Made by a program: the position numbers and the translations under genes. A stretch of 34,376 nucleotides of DNA from Planctomycetota bacterium (GTDB lineage: Bacteria; Planctomycetota; Phycisphaerae; SM23-33): the NCBI GenBank assembly GCA_016235825.1, contig JACRIL010000185.1, positions 1 to 34,376 of the forward strand, given 5' to 3'. The notes beneath the pieces are model-generated. The model had not been told where the DNA came from and did not search any database. It worked only from the letters and a program-made list of their open reading frames with translations. This document shows, in pieces, positions 24,854-33,580 of this stretch; position 1 is the first letter of the stretch; each line of letters opens with the position of its first letter.

Positions 24854-25945
24854 ATGATCTACCTGATAGCAATTGGAGTTTTCGCCGGGCTGCTGCTGGC
24901 CTTGGCGGCACTGATCGCAGTGGCGGAACGCGTGCTGGTGAATTACGGCATCTGCAATGTGGACATCAATGCTGGCGAACGTCCGCTGGATGTCGATGGC
25001 GGGCAGACCCTCCTGTCGGCGTTGTATACAAACAAGCTGTTCATTCCGTCCGCCTGCGGCGGCAAGGGTTCCTGCGGCTTCTGCAAGGTGACGGTGCTGG
25101 AAGGCGGCGGGCCTGTCCTGCCCACTGAGACCCCGTATCTGTCCCGCAAGGAGGTCCGTTCCGGGTTGCGCCTGGCCTGCCAGGTGAAAATCCGCCAGAA
25201 CATCCGGATTCGCGTCCCTGACGACATGCTGAACGTCAAGATGTTCACGGCTTCCGTGGCCGGCACTCGCGAGGTTACCCACGACATCAAGGAGATACGC
25301 TTCGCATTGCACGATCCGCCCGAGATATCCCATCGCCCCGGGCAGTACGTGCAGGTTCAGGCCCCCTCGCCGGACGGGCCGGTGTTTCGGGCGTACTCCA
25401 TCAGTTCCCCGACATATGAGAAGAACGAGGTGGAACTCAACGTCCGCCTGGTGCCCAACGGCATCGGATCGACCTATTTGCACAATCTGAAGGAAGGCGA
25501 CCCGGTAACCTTCACAGGCCCGTACGGGGAGTTTGTCCTCAACGAAGACCCGGCGGTCGAGATCATCTGCGTCGGGGGCGGGTGCGGCATGGCCCCGATG
25601 AAGAACATCATCTATTCGCTCTACTCCCGCTGGCCGGACCGGCAGTGCTGGCTGTTCTTCGGATGCCGCAGCGCGCGCGACGTCTTCTATTTGCAGGAAT
25701 TCCAGGCTCTGGCGCGCAAGCACCCGAGCTTCCACGTGTTCTACGCGCTTTCGGACCCTGTCGGGCCCCAGGAGCAATGGGACGGGGAAGCCGGCTTCAT
25801 CCACCTGTCGGTTGACAAACACCTGGAGGCGGGCGTCCGCCGGCAGGCGTTCCTGTGCGGCCCGCCTCCGATGATCGAGGCCGTTACACGCGTCCTTGCG
25901 GAAAAGGGCCTGCGGCCCCAGGACATATTCTACGACAAGTTCTGA
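24854..25945 (+). CDS. nqrF: Nqr subunit F, NADH dehydrogenase flavoprotein
   Basis: This 363-residue electron-entry subunit has one N-terminal membrane helix (~1-27) and a plant-type [2Fe-2S] domain with Cys68, Cys74, Cys77 and Cys109 ('ACGGKGSCGFC', 'LACQV'). The FAD domain has 'RAYSISSP', and the NADH domain has 'VGGGCGMAPMK' and 'FLCGPPPMIEAV'. NADH is oxidised here and electrons pass via FAD and [2Fe-2S] into the membrane core. It is shorter than Vibrio NqrF (~407). Its presence separates this complex from Rnf, which lacks NqrF and uses ferredoxin through RnfB; no rnfB-like gene is here. Confidence 0.95.
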   Translation: MIYLIAIGVFAGLLLALAALIAVAERVLVNYGICNVDINAGERPLDVDGGQTLLSALYTNKLFIPSACGGKGSCGFCKVTVLEGGGPVLPTETPYLSRKEVRSGLRLACQVKIRQNIRIRVPDDMLNVKMFTASVAGTREVTHDIKEIRFALHDPPEISHRPGQYVQVQAPSPDGPVFRAYSISSPTYEKNEVELNVRLVPNGIGSTYLHNLKEGDPVTFTGPYGEFVLNEDPAVEIICVGGGCGMAPMKNIIYSLYSRWPDRQCWLFFGCRSARDVFYLQEFQALARKHPSFHVFYALSDPVGPQEQWDGEAGFIHLSVDKHLEAGVRRQAFLCGPPPMIEAVTRVLAEKGLRPQDIFYDKF

Positions 25946-25962
25946 CGCACCCGAGGTGGTTT

Positions 25963-26415
25963 ATGGCGAGCATCACGATACAGGGCGTATTGAAACATGC
26001 GGAGGATTTCGAGCGGATGCTGTCGGACTATTACGCGGGCATCGCCTCGCACACCGCCCGGGAGGGCGTGCGGCTGTTGACGGACTACATGGCCCGCCAC
26101 CGCATCCGCCTCCATGAGGCGCTGAGCCGCCTGGACCCCGCCGAAGCGGCGCATCTGATCGCCACGCCGCTGCGCTTCCAGCCCAAGGCCGCCGACTGCA
26201 CGTGCTTTGAAAAGATCCAACTTCCCGAAGGGGCCGGCGCCGCCGAGGTGCTGGACGCTGCCGTTACATTGGACGACTGCCTGATCCTGCTGTATCGCCA
26301 GGTGCTCGTCCAGGACATCAGCCCGGAGATCCGCGATCTGTTTGAGAGCCTTCTCCGAAGCGAGCAGCGGGACCAGATGGAACTCAAAAAGATCAAGGCG
26401 ATGGACTACTTCTGA
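25963..26415 (+). CDS. Ferritin-like/rubrerythrin-like helical-bundle protein
   Basis: This 150-residue, mostly helical protein has its carboxylate and His residues spaced as in ferritin-like four-helix bundles ('KHAEDFERMLSDYYAGIA', 'RLHEALSRLDP', 'LDDCLILLYRQVL', 'LLRSEQRDQMELKKIKAMD'). The Cys pair 'DCTCFE' mid-protein is extra. GAGG at 25953-25956 supports ATG 25963. It begins 17 bases after nqrF and its stop overlaps the next kinase gene by one base. A diiron oxidoreductase or peroxide-protecting role for the oxygen-sensitive Nqr and molybdoenzyme is possible, but the metal ligands cannot be assigned with confidence. The gene is otherwise unrecognised. Confidence 0.65.
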   Translation: MASITIQGVLKHAEDFERMLSDYYAGIASHTAREGVRLLTDYMARHRIRLHEALSRLDPAEAAHLIATPLRFQPKAADCTCFEKIQLPEGAGAAEVLDAAVTLDDCLILLYRQVLVQDISPEIRDLFESLLRSEQRDQMELKKIKAMDYF

Positions 26416-27857
26416 TGCTGCAACCAGCGCCACATTCTTGGCCCGTCTATGCGCTGCCGCCGGCAAGGAGCGAATCGGCCCGGGACGTGCCCGCCGGACA
26501 GGAGGAGGCGGCCCTTTCGGAGCCTCTGCTTCATAACAGTATCGAGTGGTTCTGCCGCCTGAGATGGGCCGTGGTGATCCTGCTGGTATTGGCGGGACTG
26601 ATCAACAACATCACGGTAATCGCCGATGCCGTGGGGCTGGTGCGCGTGATATACTGGCCCTTTATTTGTGCGGGCTTGCTGGCGGCGGCCAACCTGGGGT
26701 TCCTCCGGCACGCGCGGAATCTGGACGATCCCCAATCGCGCAACGCGGTTTATGGCAACTTATGGTGCCAGATCGTCCTGGATTTGCTGGTGCTGACGGT
26801 AGTCGTCCATCTCGTCGGAAGCACCACGACCTTCATCGCGTTCGCCTACCTGTTTCACATCGTTGTGTCCTGCATATTTTTCCCGGCCCGATTGAGCCTG
26901 ATCGTGGCGCTCCTGGCTGAGAGCCTGTTCATACTGTGCGTTGTTGCGGAACAGGCCGGGCTGCTGCGTCCCCAGACGATATTCTCGGATCCGTCCAACG
27001 CCGCTCGGGGCGAGGTGGCCTTCGATGTCGCCTCGGCGGTGCTGATCTGGACGGCGGTGTGGCACCTGACTTCGCACCTGGCCGCAACCGTCCGTCAGAG
27101 GAGCGCGGCCCTGGCCGATGCCAATAATCGGCTGCTGGCCGCGCAGGAAGAACGAGCCCAGTACATGCTGATCACAACGCATCAGCTCAAGTCGCCGTTC
27201 GCAGCCATTCACGCCCAGGCGCAATTGCTGCTGGAAGGATATTGCGGTCCGCTGGGCGAACAGGTGGCGGCGGTGGTGCAGCAGATCACCGCCCGCTGTC
27301 GCCGCCTGACGCGGGAAATACAGGAAATGCTTCAGTTGGCCAACCTGAGATCCAACAGCCAGACGGTTGCGCAGAAGGATCAGATAGATCTGTCCCGATT
27401 GATTCGCTGGTGCATGGACGAACTGGAGCCGATCCGCCTGGAGCGCGATATCCGGATGGAGCTGAACCTTCAGGATGTCGCGGTTGTTGGGGTGGAGGAC
27501 CACTTCAGGATGCTCCTGGGCAATCTCCTGTCGAACGCCATAACGTATTCGCGGATCGGGGGCGTCGTTCGGGCCGGCTGCGGATGCGATGCCGATGGTT
27601 GTCCATATGTCACTATCGCCGATGAAGGTATCGGCATCGAGCCGACAAAGCTGCCCCGTATTTTCGATGAATACTACCGCACTAATGAGGCCGTGAAGCA
27701 CAATCCGCAATCCTCCGGATTGGGACTGGCTATCGTCAAGCAGATCGCCCAGTTGCACGGCATACAGGTCCGAGTTGAAAGTCTGGCAGGAGCGGGGACT
27801 GCTTTCCATCTGATGTTCCCCCGCTCGTGCGCTCATCCGGCCGTAACAACATCATAA
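26415..27857 (+). CDS. Membrane sensor histidine kinase
   Basis: This 480-residue kinase has an N-terminal region of about six hydrophobic helices (~50-220) without a large periplasmic loop, which suggests sensing within the membrane, for example of quinone redox state or ion gradient. HisKA has His256 in 'ITTHQLKSPFAAI'. The ATPase domain has N box 'LLGNLLSNAITYS', G1 'ADEGIGIE' and G2 'SSGLGLAIVKQIA'. All motifs look functional. The start codon overlaps the previous stop (TGATG), and the downstream gene is a lone receiver. Membership in the Nqr/menaquinone operon suggests that it reports on that respiratory chain; this is inference. Confidence 0.9.
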   Translation: MLQPAPHSWPVYALPPARSESARDVPAGQEEAALSEPLLHNSIEWFCRLRWAVVILLVLAGLINNITVIADAVGLVRVIYWPFICAGLLAAANLGFLRHARNLDDPQSRNAVYGNLWCQIVLDLLVLTVVVHLVGSTTTFIAFAYLFHIVVSCIFFPARLSLIVALLAESLFILCVVAEQAGLLRPQTIFSDPSNAARGEVAFDVASAVLIWTAVWHLTSHLAATVRQRSAALADANNRLLAAQEERAQYMLITTHQLKSPFAAIHAQAQLLLEGYCGPLGEQVAAVVQQITARCRRLTREIQEMLQLANLRSNSQTVAQKDQIDLSRLIRWCMDELEPIRLERDIRMELNLQDVAVVGVEDHFRMLLGNLLSNAITYSRIGGVVRAGCGCDADGCPYVTIADEGIGIEPTKLPRIFDEYYRTNEAVKHNPQSSGLGLAIVKQIAQLHGIQVRVESLAGAGTAFHLMFPRSCAHPAVTTS

Positions 27858-27867
27858 GGAGCTGCGC

Positions 27868-28305
27868 ATGGCCTACGTGCTGATAGTGGACGACGATCTT
27901 GACTTCGCCAACACGACGGCGGTCGCCCTGCGCGGGGCAGGGCATGAAGTGAACATGGAATCCAACGTGGACGGCGCCCTGGAGAACATGAATCGCCGTC
28001 GCCCTGACCTGCTCATTCTGGACGTGATGTTCTCCGAGGACATCTCCGCCGGTTTCGTATTGGCGCGGGCGATGCGACACCACCACGAACACCTCAAGGG
28101 CGTCCCCATCCTCATGCTGACCGCCGTAAACACCCGATTTCCGTTGGGATTCGGGCGACGGGACATCGACGACGAGTGGCTGCCGGTGTCCGATTTTCTG
28201 GAGAAACCAGTGGAACTCAAACACCTGGTCCGGCGGGTCGAGGAGCTGCTTGGCAGCCGGTCTTCCGCCCCGGAAGAGGAAAATGAAACTGACGCAACCG
28301 CATGA
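27868..28305 (+). CDS. Stand-alone response regulator receiver protein
   Basis: This 145-residue CheY-like protein has the acidic cluster 'LIVDDDLDF', phospho-acceptor Asp in 'LILDVMFSED', Thr in 'MLTAVN' and Lys in 'FLEKPVE'. There is no DNA-binding or enzymatic output domain, so it must signal by protein contact or pass phosphate on. AGGAG (27857-27861) precedes ATG 27868, 10 bases after the partner kinase. Its 3' end overlaps the moeA remnant by 23 bases. An unusually long beta4-beta5 region ('FPLGFGRRDIDDEWLPVSD') is present. Confidence 0.9.
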   Translation: MAYVLIVDDDLDFANTTAVALRGAGHEVNMESNVDGALENMNRRRPDLLILDVMFSEDISAGFVLARAMRHHHEHLKGVPILMLTAVNTRFPLGFGRRDIDDEWLPVSDFLEKPVELKHLVRRVEELLGSRSSAPEEENETDATA

Positions 28306-28456
28306 TGCGTTGAAAATGATCTTATCCACCGTTCGGCCTTTGCCGGTCGAACGCGTGTCGTTGGATCGTGCCGCGGGGCGCTGCCTGGTGCGCGCCGTCC
28401 GGGCAGATCGCGACCAGCCCCCGACCGACCGTTCTGGCAGGGGCGCCGGAGGATAA
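28283..28456 (+). pseudogene. moeA: moeA remnant: N-terminal 57 codons only
   Basis: This 57-residue frame, 'LTQPHDALKMILSTVRPLP', 'VSLDRAAGRCLV' and 'RDQPPTDRS', matches the first ~50 residues of MoeA (molybdopterin molybdenumtransferase), where family members continue 'AMDGYAVR'. Here it reads 'GRGAGG' and stops. The rest of the ~400-residue enzyme is missing, so this is a deletion remnant. GAGG upstream and the overlap with the receiver gene show that it was once a normal operon member. Its last codons contain GGAGGA (28448-28453), the likely ribosome site for the following menA-type gene, which may explain why the frame survives. Confidence 0.75.
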
Positions 28457-28460
28457 GCCG

Positions 28461-29399
28461 GTGGGGAAAAAACAAATGAATGCAGGCGATCTGGTTGCGG
28501 GACGAACTTCGTTGAAGGTCTGGTTTCGGGCCGTGCGGGCGTTTTCATTCACCGCGTCGCTGACGCCGGTGCTGTTGGGTGCGGTGCTGGCCTTGGGCGC
28601 CCATGACGTGCGGTGGGAATTGACGCCGCTGGTAGCGATGGCGTCCGTTCTGATTCACGCCGGCACCAACCTTGTCAGCGACGCCGCCGACTACCGTCGC
28701 GGCGTGGACCGTCCAGGGACGCACGGAGGAAGCGGCGTGCTGGTGGCCGGGCTGTTGACCGCCGGCCAGGTCTTTTTCGGCGGGCTGGTCCTGCTGGCCG
28801 CCGGGTCCGTCGTGGGGTTGTTCCTTGTCTGGGCGCGGGGGTTGACCGTCCTGTGGCTGGGGTTGGCAGGCGTGGCGGGAGGATTCCTTTATGGAGGCCG
28901 GTCGTTCGGCTATAAGTACATCGCCCTTGGCGACGTAATGGTCTTCCTGCTTATGGGTCCGCTGATCGTCGTGGGGGCGCACTTCACCTTGACGGGCGAG
29001 ATGTCCCTGAGACCACTGCTGGCGTCGCTGCCGGTGGCCTGCCTGGTGACGGCGATCCTGTACTCGAACAATCTTCGCGACATTGCGCATGACTGCAGTT
29101 CCGGCGTGCGGACGTTGGCCGGCATGTTGGGCCTGCGCGGCGCCAAGATCGGATATTTTATCCTGGTTGGCGGCGCATATGCCCTGGCGGCGGCGTGGGC
29201 CGCCTGCGGAGTGCTTTCGCCCTGGACGCTGCTGGTCCTGCTGACTCTTCCGCCGGCATGGAAGAATCTGTCGCTGATCCGGCGGGCCAGGATGAGTAAC
29301 AGTTCGGAGATCGCCGCCATCGACGTTCTGACGGCCCAACTGCATTTGGGCTTCGGGCTGTTGCTGTCGGCCGGCATCTTGCTGGGGGCGGCGGCATGA
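28461..29399 (+). CDS. menA: MenA/UbiA-family quinone prenyltransferase
   Basis: This ~312-residue membrane enzyme has about eight to nine helices. The two Asp-rich prenyl-diphosphate motifs are 'NLVSDAADYRRGVDRP' and 'NNLRDIAHDCSSGVRTLAG', the pattern of MenA, which attaches the polyprenyl tail to 1,4-dihydroxy-2-naphthoate. The futalosine-pathway MqnP is a close alternative. The substrate tail would come from the polyprenyl synthase in the same operon. GTG 28461 is seven bases after GGAGGA; ATG 28476 is an alternative start. The frame is open further upstream, but that section overlaps the moeA remnant and does not look like UbiA. Confidence 0.85.
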   Translation: MGKKQMNAGDLVAGRTSLKVWFRAVRAFSFTASLTPVLLGAVLALGAHDVRWELTPLVAMASVLIHAGTNLVSDAADYRRGVDRPGTHGGSGVLVAGLLTAGQVFFGGLVLLAAGSVVGLFLVWARGLTVLWLGLAGVAGGFLYGGRSFGYKYIALGDVMVFLLMGPLIVVGAHFTLTGEMSLRPLLASLPVACLVTAILYSNNLRDIAHDCSSGVRTLAGMLGLRGAKIGYFILVGGAYALAAAWAACGVLSPWTLLVLLTLPPAWKNLSLIRRARMSNSSEIAAIDVLTAQLHLGFGLLLSAGILLGAAA

Positions 29400-29489
29400 T
29401 AAAATCGGCCATTGCAGTTCCGGCGGCGTCGGACTGCGGGCGCCCGGCGGGAGCGGATGCTTTCCGGGGCCCGGAGAGATCGGCTCGCC

Positions 29490-30485
29490 ATGCTTGAGAA
29501 CCTGCCCATCTTCGGCGTCTGCGGTTTCAGCGGTTCCGGAAAGACCACGCTCATCGAGCAGTTGGTGAGGCGTTTCCATGCCCGCGGGCTTCACGTGGCG
29601 GTGGCCAAGCACGACGCCCACGGCATCGACGTTGACCGCCCCGGCAAGGACAGCGACCGGTTCTACCAGGCCGGCGGGGACGTGCTGCTCAGCGGCCCCG
29701 GCCAGGAAGTGTTGCGGACACATCGCCGGGACCGTGAGCGCATCATTCCCCAACTCATGGACCTCGCCGGACGCTGCGATGTGGTATTGGTGGAGGGGCG
29801 AAAGCATACTCCGCTGCCGAAGCTCTGGCTGCTGGGCGAAGGCGAGACGTCCCCGCCGACAGAGGTTACAAACGTCCTGGCAACCCTGCCTCGCGACACG
29901 GACCGCCTGGCGCCAGCGGGCCAGATGCTGGAGGAATTGATCGAGCGGAAATGCAAGGCCACTCCCGTCTTCGGCGCCGTCCTCATCGGCGGAAACAACT
30001 CGCGCATGGACCGCCCCAGGCATCTGCTCGTCACTGAGGGCCGGACCTGGCTGCGGCGAACCGTCGATGTCCTGGCGCCGCTATGTTCCAGAGTCGTGAT
30101 CCTGGGCGACGGTGAAATGCCCGGCGACCTGCCTGTTGATATCGCGCGTCTGCCTGGCGCCCCGGGCGTGGAAGGCCGCATGGGCGGCGCGCTGGCGGCG
30201 ATGCGATGGGCGCCTTACGCGTCCTGGCTGATGGTCGCGTGCGACCTGCTCAACCTGACGACGGAAGCCGTGAGGTGGCTGCTGGCGATGAGAACCCCCG
30301 GCCGATGGGCCGTACTTCCTAAACCGGAAGGTCCGGACGAATGTGAGCCGGTCCTGGCTCACTGCGATTTCCGCTGCCGCATACCGCTGGAGCATCTGGC
30401 GTTCGGGGGCGCCCCGGGCCTTTCGGAAATAGGGAAACATCCGAAGACGGCCCTGGTTCCCATGCCGGCGGCGATTCGCGGTTGA
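29490..30485 (+). CDS. mobBA: MobB-MobA fusion, molybdopterin guanine dinucleotide biosynthesis
   Basis: This 331-residue protein joins MobB, a P-loop GTPase-like adaptor (Walker A 'GFSGSGKTTL', residues ~12-21; 'VVLVEGRKH'), to a C-terminal MobA-like nucleotidyltransferase domain (from ~155, 'AVLIGGNNSRMDRPRHLL', 'MVACDLLNLT'). MobA adds GMP to molybdopterin to make the MGD cofactor needed by the molybdoenzyme encoded upstream. The MobA signature is degenerate: the usual 'RMGxxK' reads 'RMDRPRH', without the conserved Gly and Lys, so this half may be weak or altered. Alternative starts in frame are TTG 29412 and ATG 29457; 29490 is chosen because the P-loop protein begins naturally at 'MLENLPIFGV'. 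It is the last gene of the long operon and converges on pntB. Confidence 0.8.
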   Translation: MLENLPIFGVCGFSGSGKTTLIEQLVRRFHARGLHVAVAKHDAHGIDVDRPGKDSDRFYQAGGDVLLSGPGQEVLRTHRRDRERIIPQLMDLAGRCDVVLVEGRKHTPLPKLWLLGEGETSPPTEVTNVLATLPRDTDRLAPAGQMLEELIERKCKATPVFGAVLIGGNNSRMDRPRHLLVTEGRTWLRRTVDVLAPLCSRVVILGDGEMPGDLPVDIARLPGAPGVEGRMGGALAAMRWAPYASWLMVACDLLNLTTEAVRWLLAMRTPGRWAVLPKPEGPDECEPVLAHCDFRCRIPLEHLAFGGAPGLSEIGKHPKTALVPMPAAIRG

Positions 30486-30511
30486 GACTTCGGCTGTTCT
30501 GAAATATCCGT

Positions 30512-31987
30512 TTACTCGAGCAACTTGCAAACTTCTTCGAGGCTCTTCTTGGCGTCGCCGAAGAACATCCTGGTGTTTTCCTTGTAGAACAGGGGATTGT
30601 CGACGCCGGCGTAGCCCGTCGCCATCGATCTCTTCATGACTATGGCGACCTTCCCCTTCCAGCACTCGACGACGGGCATCCCGGCGATCGGGCTGGCGGG
30701 ATCTTCCAGGGCGGAGGGATTGACGATGTCGTTGGCGCCGCAGACGATAGTAACATCGACATTCGGGAAATCTTCATTGACCTCATCCATCTCGAAAACG
30801 ATGTCATAAGGGACGTCCGCCTCCGCCAGCAGCACGTTCATATGCCCCGGCATGCGCCCCGCCACCGGGTGGATGGCGAAGCGTACGGTCTTTCCCTTCC
30901 CGCGAAGTTCGGCGGTGATCCTCGCTATCATGTGCTGGGCGTGGGCGACCGCCATCCCGTAACCCGGCACGACCATGACGCTCCTGGCTTCCTTGAGCAG
31001 CTCGGCAACTTCCTGAGCCTTGATCTCGGATATCTCGCCCTGGGCCTGGGCGCTCTTTGCCGCGGTCGCTCCGCCGGCGGTTCCGAATCCGCCGGCAAGG
31101 ACCGCCAGGAACTTGCGGTTCATCGCGCGGCACATGATGTAGCTGAGAATGGCGCCGGACGAACCGACCAGTGCGCCCGTTACGATCAGCAGATCGTTGT
31201 CGAGCATGAACCCGGTGGCCGCCGCCGCCCATCCGGAGTAGCTGTTGAGCATGGAAACCACGACGGGCATATCCGCGCCGCCGATAGCCATCACCATGTG
31301 AACGCCAAACAGCAGTGCCGCGACGGTCATTACTAGCAGTGCCAGCGTTCCGGCGGGCAGGCCATTGATCGTTGGCAGAAGGTTTCCGCCGACCATGGCG
31401 ATAGCATCGGGGCTGGTCCTGGGGTCGTGCTGCATTACGAACACGATTCCCGCCCAAATCGACACTACCAGCAGCAGCAGGTTGATAAAATGACGTCCCG
31501 GCAGCAGCATCGGCTTGCCCGTGATTCTGGCAGAGAGCTTTCCGAAGGCGATAACCGACCCGGTGAACGTAACGGCGCCGATCAATATGCCCAGATACGT
31601 CTCGATATCATGCACCATCAGGGCCGCGCCGACGTAGTGCTCCAGCGTCTTGGGGTCGAAGTAATTGGCGAATCCGACGAGCATCGCCGCCATTCCGACC
31701 AGACTGTGCAATATGGCGACCAGTTCCGGCATTTGCGTCATCTGCACCCGCAGCGCCAGCAGCAGCCCTGCCGTAGCGCCGATCGCAAGTCCCACGGCGA
31801 GCACCCAGTGATTGGCGGTTACATGGGAGAGGATGGTGGCAATTATCGCCACTGATATTCCTATCATCCCGAACAGATTGCCGCGCCTGGCCTTTTCCTG
31901 GTTGGACAGGCCGCCCAGTGCCAGTATGAACAGTACGGCGGCGCCCAGATAAGCGCAGGTAACAATTCCGTTGATTCCTTCACTCAT
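30512..31987 (-). CDS. pntB: NAD(P) transhydrogenase subunit beta
   Basis: This 491-residue protein has about nine to ten membrane helices in the first ~300 residues and a C-terminal NADP(H)-binding domain III ('[16 protein letters not shown]', '[21 protein letters not shown]', '[12 protein letters not shown]', '[16 protein letters not shown]'). Together with PntA it couples proton translocation to hydride transfer between NADH and NADP+. It is slightly longer than the E. coli protein (462), with an extra segment around residues 185-215 ('[14 protein letters not shown]'). AGGAG lies before its ATG, 15 bases after pntA. Only 26 bases separate it from the convergent mobBA gene. Confidence 0.95.
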   Translation of the reverse strand: MSEGINGIVTCAYLGAAVLFILALGGLSNQEKARRGNLFGMIGISVAIIATILSHVTANHWVLAVGLAIGATAGLLLALRVQMTQMPELVAILHSLVGMAAMLVGFANYFDPKTLEHYVGAALMVHDIETYLGILIGAVTFTGSVIAFGKLSARITGKPMLLPGRHFINLLLLVVSIWAGIVFVMQHDPRTSPDAIAMVGGNLLPTINGLPAGTLALLVMTVAALLFGVHMVMAIGGADMPVVVSMLNSYSGWAAAATGFMLDNDLLIVTGALVGSSGAILSYIMCRAMNRKFLAVLAGGFGTAGGATAAKSAQAQGEISEIKAQEVAELLKEARSVMVVPGYGMAVAHAQHMIARITAELRGKGKTVRFAIHPVAGRMPGHMNVLLAEADVPYDIVFEMDEVNEDFPNVDVTIVCGANDIVNPSALEDPASPIAGMPVVECWKGKVAIVMKRSMATGYAGVDNPLFYKENTRMFFGDAKKSLEEVCKLLE

Positions 31988-32002
31988 TGCGTTGTTTCTC
32001 CT

Positions 32003-33580
32003 CTACTTGCGGAACATCTTCAGCATTCTCTGTGTTACGGCGAAACCGCCGGTGGTATTGACAAAGGTGATGCTCGTGGCGATGGCGGCCAAAATCCAGA
32101 CGATGGGCGTCGGAGTCGATAGCTGAACCAGTGCGCCTATTATGATAATGCTGGATATGGCGTTAGTTACGCTCATCAGCGGCGTGTGCAACGCCGGAGT
32201 TACATTCCAGACGACCATGTAGCCGACGAAAATCGCCAGCACGAAGACCGTAAAGTGCATAAGAAACGCCGGCGGCGCGACCCAGCCTATTCCCGCCAGA
32301 GCCACGGCGGCAAAGAGCATCATGACCACCAGGGTGCGAAGGGAGGCGGTTTTGGACGGTGCGTCGTGGCCCGCGGGCCTGGCTGACTTCGCCGGAGCGG
32401 CTGCGGCGCCGGCGGGTTTGGGTTTTGCGGCGGAAAGCTTCGGAGCCGGCGGCGGCCAGGTGATCTGGCCATCCTTTATTACGGTCGCGCCGCGAATGAC
32501 CTCGTCTTCCATGTTGACGTTCGGCGTTCCGTTCTTTTCCGGCGTGAGGTCGGTCAGCAGGTGCCTGAGGTTCGTCGAGTAAAGGTTGCTGGACTGCGTC
32601 GCCAGGCGGCTTGGAAGATCGGTATAACCGATGATCGTAACGCCATGCCTGACCACGACTTTGCCAGGCTCGGTCAGTTCGCAATTTCCGCCCTGCTCGG
32701 AAGCCATATCCACGACAACGCTGCCGGCCCGCAGCTTTTCCACCATATCGGCAAGGATCAGCTTGGGAGCCGGTTTGCCCGGGATAAGGGCGGTGGTGAT
32801 GATGATATCGACCTCTTCCGCCTGTTTGCGGAACAGCGCCATCTCGGCATCGATGAACTCTTTGCTCATCTGCTTGGCGTATCCGCCGACGCCGGTTCCG
32901 TCTTCCTTTATGGTTACCTCCAGGAACTCGGCGCCCATGCTCTGGACCTGTTCCCGGACTTCCGGACGGGTGTCGAACGCGCGGACGATTGCGCCCATCC
33001 CCTTGGCGGCGCCGATGGCGGCAAGGCCGGCCACGCCGGCGCCGATGATCAGCACCTTGCAGGGCGGAATCTTTCCGGCGGCGGTGATTTGTCCGGTAAA
33101 GAACCGGCCGAAATGTTCGGCGGCCTCCACCACCGCGCGATATCCGCCGACATTGGCCATTGAAGACAGCGCGTCGCACTTCTGAGCGCGGGAAATTCGC
33201 GGCACGCTGTCCATCGCCATGACAGTTACCTTCTTTGCCGCCAGGCGATCCATCAACTCCTTATTCTGCGCCGGCCAGATGAAGCTGATGAGTATCTGGC
33301 CTTCCTTCATCAGGTCAACCTCGGCCGGGACCGGAGGCCTGACCTTCATCACGATGTCGCAAGACGACCAGAGCGCCTTGGCGTCAGGCAGAACCTCGAC
33401 GCCTGCCGCGACGTACTTTTCGTTGGCGAAACTGGCTTCCGTTCCTGCCCCAGACTCGATAGCCAGCGAATAGCCGAGTTTTTTGAACTGCTCCACGGCA
33501 TCGGGCGACAACGCCACCCTGCGCTCGCCAATATGTGTTTCTTTCGGTACTCCAATTTTTTTCATGTTTTGTCTCGCCAT
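32003..33580 (-). CDS. pntA: NAD(P) transhydrogenase subunit alpha (fused alpha1/alpha2)
   Basis: This 525-residue protein contains the NAD(H)-binding domain I ('[18 protein letters not shown]', dinucleotide fold '[18 protein letters not shown]', '[20 protein letters not shown]'), an Ala/Pro/Lys-rich linker (~390-415) and a C-terminal membrane part of four helices (~420-520). It is therefore the single-chain E. coli-type alpha subunit, not the split PntAA/PntAB form. An alternative ATG at 33565 ('MKKIGVPKE') matches family starts better; neither has a strong ribosome site. The pntAB operon reads towards the Nqr/menaquinone operon. Confidence 0.95.
   Translation of the reverse strand: MARQNMKKIGVPKETHIGERRVALSPDAVEQFKKLGYSLAIESGAGTEASFANEKYVAAGVEVLPDAKALWSSCDIVMKVRPPVPAEVDLMKEGQILISFIWPAQNKELMDRLAAKKVTVMAMDSVPRISRAQKCDALSSMANVGGYRAVVEAAEHFGRFFTGQITAAGKIPPCKVLIIGAGVAGLAAIGAAKGMGAIVRAFDTRPEVREQVQSMGAEFLEVTIKEDGTGVGGYAKQMSKEFIDAEMALFRKQAEEVDIIITTALIPGKPAPKLILADMVEKLRAGSVVVDMASEQGGNCELTEPGKVVVRHGVTIIGYTDLPSRLATQSSNLYSTNLRHLLTDLTPEKNGTPNVNMEDEVIRGATVIKDGQITWPPPAPKLSAAKPKPAGAAAAPAKSARPAGHDAPSKTASLRTLVVMMLFAAVALAGIGWVAPPAFLMHFTVFVLAIFVGYMVVWNVTPALHTPLMSVTNAISSIIIIGALVQLSTPTPIVWILAAIATSITFVNTTGGFAVTQRMLKMFRK

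Noticed and set aside
20485-25945. Interpretation of the complex as Rnf rather than Nqr
   Set aside because: The first subunit has RnfC-like clusters, but nqrF is present, rnfB is absent, and NqrB has the long NqrB-type N-terminus. Nqr fits better.
29396-29497. 33-codon frame overlapping the menA stop by ATGA and the mobBA start
   Set aside because: Coupling geometry is attractive, but the sequence is Ala/Arg/Pro-rich without recognisable similarity. It may simply reflect the GC-rich junction.
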